Notes under the pieces: generated by a model
The model's input: the letters and a program-made list of their open reading frames with translations, nothing else
Database searches by the model: none
What the model was told of the DNA's origin: nothing
Source: Lachnospiraceae bacterium
GTDB lineage: Bacteria > Bacillota > Clostridia > Lachnospirales > Lachnospiraceae
Direction: 5' to 3'
Length of the DNA stretch: 9,834 bases
Assembly (NCBI GenBank): GCA_003484785.1
Contig: DNAD01000098.1
Coordinates: 1-9,834 of the forward strand
Part shown: piece by piece, positions 6,415-9,834 of the stretch
Layout: each line of letters starts with the position of its first letter
How positions within the stretch are numbered: the first letter of the stretch is position 1
Program-made: the position numbers and the translations under genes

Positions 6415-9400
6415 ATGGAAAAGGGAATCAGAGGGCTGCTCATAGTTCTTACGGCAGTGGCGCTGTTCTTTACGGCACCGCAGAAGGTAATGGCGCTTGA
6501 TATCTCCGGGACAAAAACGGAGACCATAAACGGAAGGAAGACCACGACCATAAGCAAGAGTATGACCTTAAGCTCGGGAACGAGCATTGACGGCGATCTT
6601 ATCGTTAAGGGATCCTTAAAGCTTAACGGGAATTACCTGCAGGTTTCCGGCGATGTACTCATGCAGTCGGATATCGATGTGGAGGGGGGAGACTTCAGGG
6701 TCAGCGGAAATCTCCACCAGGTAGACAGTGCCCTGTATGTAAACGGAGGCTATGTCCAGGTCGGAAAGAATTATTCCATCGAAGGCACGGAAAAGGAAAA
6801 CGGTGTGATGAAGCCCTCCTACGGGTGGATCAAGATGGAAAAGGACAAGGACAAGCTGTATGTGGGAGGCGACTTTTGGGCCAGAAGCTATAACAGCTCC
6901 GTCATTTCCGCCGGCGAGCTGCAGTTCTGCGGAAATGTTACTGACTACAGGGGAAATACGATCCGCTGCAGCGGGACCAACTTTGCTAATTTCGGGATGG
7001 CAAAAAAGCCCGTTGTTGTGGATCTGGCAGGCGGAGCTTCCTTTCAGAGCATCGTTACCGGATCATCGGCCGTGAAATTTAAAAGGCTGGGGCTTAAGAG
7101 CATGAAGACAGGAGCCGTAATTTCGGGCGATGTGGATGAGATAAGCGACAAGCTGGATCTGAAGGGACAGACCTTAAAGATTACCGGAAGCGTAAAAAAG
7201 GTGAGCGCGGACATTGATCTGAACGGAGGAAAGCTCATAGTGGGCGGGAATTTCGCCCAGGTGGATCCTGCAATTTATTTTAACAAGGGCAGACTTGAGG
7301 TGGGAGGTAATTATACTATCGAAAGTCCCGATAAGGATACTGACGGCAAAACTCCGAAGCCTTCCTACGGGTGGCTCAAGATGGAAAATACCGCGGATTA
7401 CCTTCTTGTCGGCGGTAATTTTTCAGCGAGGAGCTATAATTCCTCGGTGCTTTCCGCAGGAACCATGGAATTCAAGGGAAATGTTACGGATTACAGAGGA
7501 AATACCATAAGAGGAAGCAGTGATCATAAGGCCTTATTTTCCGGAAGGATTAACCAGGTCGTAGACCTTCAGAGCAGTTCGGCTAGCTTTCAGTCCATAA
7601 GCACAAGGAACCAGAACGTTACCTTTAAGCAGCTGGGCATAAATACCCTGACCGAATCGGTTATCCTGACCGGAAATGTCGAAGATATCTGGAACAAACT
7701 GGATCTGAACGGCAAGCAGATGACGATAAAGGGGAATGTCTACAAAGTATCGTCAGACATTAACTTAAACGGCGGAAAACTGACCGTAACCGGAAGCTTC
7801 AGGCAGTATGACCCCGCGATCTACTTTTCGAAGGGAACCCTGCAGGTTGACGGCGACTACAGGATAGAAAGCGTGGAAAAGGATGCGGACGGCTCCTTTA
7901 AACCTGTATACGGTTGGCTTAAAATGGAAGATCCCAAGGATAAGCTTATAGTCGGGAAGGATTTTTACGCCAGAAGCTATAATTCCTCGGTGCTTTCCGC
8001 AGGAACCATGGAGTTTAAAGGAAATGTTACGGATTACAGAGGAAATACCATAAGAGGCAGCAGTGATCATATTGGTGTCTTTTCCGGGTTGGGACCCCAG
8101 ATTGTAGACCTTAAGGAAAGCTCCGCCTGCTTTGAGACCATAGCCACGCCGAACCCCAATGTTACCTTTAAGCAGCTTGGTGTTCACAGACTGACGCAGA
8201 ATATTTCTCTCTATGGGGATGTGGAGAATCTCTGGAACAAGCTTGATCTGAACGGAAAATGGATGACGGTCACCGGAAACATAAAGAAGGTAAGCGCGGA
8301 TATCGACTTAAACGGCGGAAAGCTTTTTGTAAAGAAGGATTTCCGGCTGGTGGATCCGGCAATATACTTTAACGGCGGTGAGCTGTGGGTGGACGGCAGC
8401 TTTTATATTGAAAGCCCGGATAAGGAAACGGACGGAACACCGAAGCCTTCCTACGGGTGGATAAAGATGGAGAATGATAAGGACCGCTTTGTCCTTCTGG
8501 GGAACTTCAGCGCAAGGAGCTACAATTCCTCGGTTCTTTCCGCCGGCACCATGGAATTTCAGGGAAATGTCAATGATTACAGGGGCAATACCATTAGGTG
8601 CAGCAACAGGCATATAGCGAAATTTAACGGAAGAGCAAAGAAACAGGTGGTGGAATTTGCAGGCAGCTCCGCCTGCTTTGAGACCATAAAGACGATCAAT
8701 AAGAACGTACAGTTCAAGACCCTGGGGGTAAACAGGCTAACGGAGGACGTTACGATAGCCGGGCCTGTTGAGAAGGTTTGGAACAAGCTTGACTTAAACG
8801 GCAAAACCATGACCATAAACGGAAATGTGGACGGTCTTATGGCGGATCTTAACCTAAACGGCGGGACCATGAATGTAAACGGTAATTTCAGGCATCTGGA
8901 TCCGGCGATATATTTCAACAAGGGTAAGCTTATTATTAGCGGGGACTACCTTCTCGAAAGCAGTGAGAAGGACAGTGACGGAAATGGAAAAGCCGTATAT
9001 GGCTGGATGAAGATGGAGGATCCGGCAGATACCCTGTCGGTAGGCGGTTCCTTTACGGCAAAGAGCTATAATTCCTCAGTCATGACTGAGGGTTCCATAT
9101 CGGTTGGAGGAGACATCAATGATATCAAGGGAAATACGGTGAAACCCTCCGGAGATATGGTCATTAAGACCAATACGATAAGCAGTGGGACGGAGTCTTC
9201 CGGGGCAAACAAGCCTGCGGATACAGCAAAACTCACACAAGAGCCGAAGCCCACGGAAGCGCCGAAGCCCACGGAAGCGCCCAAACCCACGGAGGCACCG
9301 AAGCCCACTGAGGCGCCTAAACCTACGGAAGCACCGAAACCTACGGAAACGCCGACTCCGGTTCCAACTGATGATCCCAAATCCGATCCCGGTAGGGAAA

Positions 9401-9834
9401 AGGATACCGGATCCACAGGCGGCAAACAGTCCGGGTTTGATGAGCGGCCTATCTCCATAACCACGGGAGGGAACGGGGATGAACCGCCGGAGAATACCGT
9501 GATAAGGGACGAGGGTGATAAGGATAAGAAGAAGCAGGAGGATTCGGTAATCTATTATATTAAACAGGCAGATATGACCTTCTATCTATACAAGATGGTC
9601 AATGCAGATTCGAAAAATGCCACGAAGGTAAAGGTGACCAACTGGAAGATCCTGGATAAGGGCATGGTGGACTCCGCGTCACTGAAAAATACCGGTGACG
9701 GCGGCTGTAAGCTGACGGTAAAGAAAGAGAGCGGACATGAGACCATTAATCCGTTTGCCGAGTTTGACGGACCCTATGTAACCGTTGGGTGTACCTGGGA
9801 AGGACAGGCGTATACGTCGACCTGGGAGGATAAC
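6415..9834 (+). CDS. Giant secreted tandem-repeat (probable beta-solenoid) protein, 3' end outside the window
   Basis: An open frame of at least 1140 codons with no stop before the edge. Residues 1-27 form a signal peptide: basic start (MEKGIR), hydrophobic core L8-F19, probable cleavage after V25-M-A27. Residues 68-920 hold five tandem units of about 181 residues, with Y-G-W at 136, 318, 499, 680 and 862. Each unit is rich in short strand-turn patterns such as L-D-L-N-G-K, M-T-I-x-G-N-V, L-N-G-G-K-L and G-N-F, typical of stacked-strand solenoids. Conserved blocks include D-P-A-I-Y-F, K-P-x-Y-G-W-x-K-M-E and S-Y-N-S-S-V-L-S-A-G. A Pro/Thr linker follows (943-988), then an Asp/Lys/Gly-rich stretch, then a beta-rich region from about 1043 to the edge. 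No catalytic motif was recognised. An adhesin, surface-layer or structural polymer role is possible, and a surface-anchoring signal could lie beyond the edge. Its position just after the exporter suggests common control, but the signal peptide implies Sec export rather than passage through the ABC protein. Confidence 0.9.
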   Translation, partial: MEKGIRGLLIVLTAVALFFTAPQKVMALDISGTKTETINGRKTTTISKSMTLSSGTSIDGDLIVKGSLKLNGNYLQVSGDVLMQSDIDVEGGDFRVSGNLHQVDSALYVNGGYVQVGKNYSIEGTEKENGVMKPSYGWIKMEKDKDKLYVGGDFWARSYNSSVISAGELQFCGNVTDYRGNTIRCSGTNFANFGMAKKPVVVDLAGGASFQSIVTGSSAVKFKRLGLKSMKTGAVISGDVDEISDKLDLKGQTLKITGSVKKVSADIDLNGGKLIVGGNFAQVDPAIYFNKGRLEVGGNYTIESPDKDTDGKTPKPSYGWLKMENTADYLLVGGNFSARSYNSSVLSAGTMEFKGNVTDYRGNTIRGSSDHKALFSGRINQVVDLQSSSASFQSISTRNQNVTFKQLGINTLTESVILTGNVEDIWNKLDLNGKQMTIKGNVYKVSSDINLNGGKLTVTGSFRQYDPAIYFSKGTLQVDGDYRIESVEKDADGSFKPVYGWLKMEDPKDKLIVGKDFYARSYNSSVLSAGTMEFKGNVTDYRGNTIRGSSDHIGVFSGLGPQIVDLKESSACFETIATPNPNVTFKQLGVHRLTQNISLYGDVENLWNKLDLNGKWMTVTGNIKKVSADIDLNGGKLFVKKDFRLVDPAIYFNGGELWVDGSFYIESPDKETDGTPKPSYGWIKMENDKDRFVLLGNFSARSYNSSVLSAGTMEFQGNVNDYRGNTIRCSNRHIAKFNGRAKKQVVEFAGSSACFETIKTINKNVQFKTLGVNRLTEDVTIAGPVEKVWNKLDLNGKTMTINGNVDGLMADLNLNGGTMNVNGNFRHLDPAIYFNKGKLIISGDYLLESSEKDSDGNGKAVYGWMKMEDPADTLSVGGSFTAKSYNSSVMTEGSISVGGDINDIKGNTVKPSGDMVIKTNTISSGTESSGANKPADTAKLTQEPKPTEAPKPTEAPKPTEAPKPTEAPKPTEAPKPTETPTPVPTDDPKSDPGREKDTGSTGGKQSGFDERPISITTGGNGDEPPENTVIRDEGDKDKKKQEDSVIYYIKQADMTFYLYKMVNADSKNATKVKVTNWKILDKGMVDSASLKNTGDGGCKLTVKKESGHETINPFAEFDGPYVTVGCTWEGQAYTSTWEDN
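6616..9174 (+). repeat. Five tandem protein repeats of about 181 residues (543-546 bp), the last incomplete
   Basis: Units, defined from the L-D-L-N-G motif, lie at about 6616-7152, 7153-7698, 7699-8241, 8242-8787 and 8788-9174. Intervals between the Y-G-W markers are 182, 181, 181 and 182 residues, so the period is almost constant. Unit 1 is the most divergent at its start, where it follows the signal peptide (S-L-K-L-N-G instead of L-D-L-N-G). Unit 5 stops after D-I-K-G-N-T and lacks the last third, including the F-x-T-I and F-K-x-L-G-V blocks. The W-N-K tripeptide before L-D-L-N-G is present at the start of units 3, 4 and 5, and is S-D-K before unit 2. Divergence is lowest in the S-Y-N-S-S-V block. 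An old internal duplication series is implied. Confidence 0.93.
9247..9354 (+). repeat. Six 18-bp repeats encoding KPTEAP (linker)
   Basis: Five copies of Lys-Pro-Thr-Glu-Ala-Pro (residues 945-974) and one variant, KPTETP (975-980), follow in frame, and T-P-V-P-T extends the Pro/Thr character. Codons vary between copies (ccg/cct/ccc, gcg/gca, acg/act), so the repeats are not fresh duplications. Such linkers usually act as extended spacers or wall-spanning segments in surface proteins of Clostridia. Here it separates the solenoid from the C-terminal region. Confidence 0.95.

Noticed and set aside
9247..9354. Short direct repeats that might be read as a CRISPR array or a DNA satellite
   Set aside because: The 18-bp units are contiguous, without spacers, stay in frame and vary at synonymous positions, so they are a protein linker.
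9066..9464. Minus-strand open frame with regular Gly-Ala-Ser-Val-Gly-Phe repeats
   Set aside because: It is the antisense reading of the KPTEAP linker repeats inside the long secreted protein. The regularity comes from the 18-bp repeats, and no ribosome binding site supports it.

Overview
The window is a one-strand, tightly spaced gene cluster, probably part of one operon that enters from the left and leaves on the right. Shine-Dalgarno sequences close to consensus (GAGGAG, AGGAGG, AAGGAGG), GC near one half, Hanks-type kinase/PP2C signalling and a Lys-Pro-Thr-Glu-Ala-Pro linker in a secreted protein point to a Gram-positive member of the Clostridia. A Lachnospiraceae-like gut or rumen bacterium is the best guess. 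This placement is inferred from style; the window has no phylogenetic marker gene.

Layout: (1) 1-1023, the 3' part of a gene of unknown function, with a beta-sandwich-like domain and a C-terminal 'GISVGMT' segment. (2) 1056-3128, a membrane Ser/Thr protein kinase with all catalytic motifs, a cytosolic linker carrying three 22-residue repeats (TMSVRRAP), one transmembrane helix and a non-PASTA external domain. (3) 3138-3905, a PP2C-family phosphatase with its metal-binding aspartates. (4) 3973-6354, an exporter joining two FHA (phosphothreonine-binding) domains, an ABC ATPase and a six-helix ABC2/ABCG-type membrane domain, the same architecture as mycobacterial Rv1747. Its 67-nt leader has a perfect 9-bp inverted repeat and a palindrome overlapping the ribosome binding site. 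(5) 6415 to the right edge, a secreted protein of at least 1140 residues: signal peptide, five tandem units of about 181 residues (the last incomplete), a KPTEAP linker, and a C-terminal domain cut by the window end.

Working model (inference): the kinase senses something outside the cell and phosphorylates threonines in its own linker repeats (T-M-S-V, a pThr-x-x-Val arrangement suited to FHA binding) and/or in the N-terminal TTNIL motif of the exporter, which resembles the ETTSVF phospho-switch of GarA/OdhI. The FHA domains read these marks and gate the exporter, and the phosphatase resets the system. The large secreted solenoid-like protein and the upstream product may be the surface parts that the pathway serves. 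The combination of a phosphothreonine writer, eraser and double-FHA exporter with a giant secreted repeat protein is the most interesting content. No RNA genes, CRISPR arrays, insertion sequences, clear promoters or intrinsic terminators were seen.
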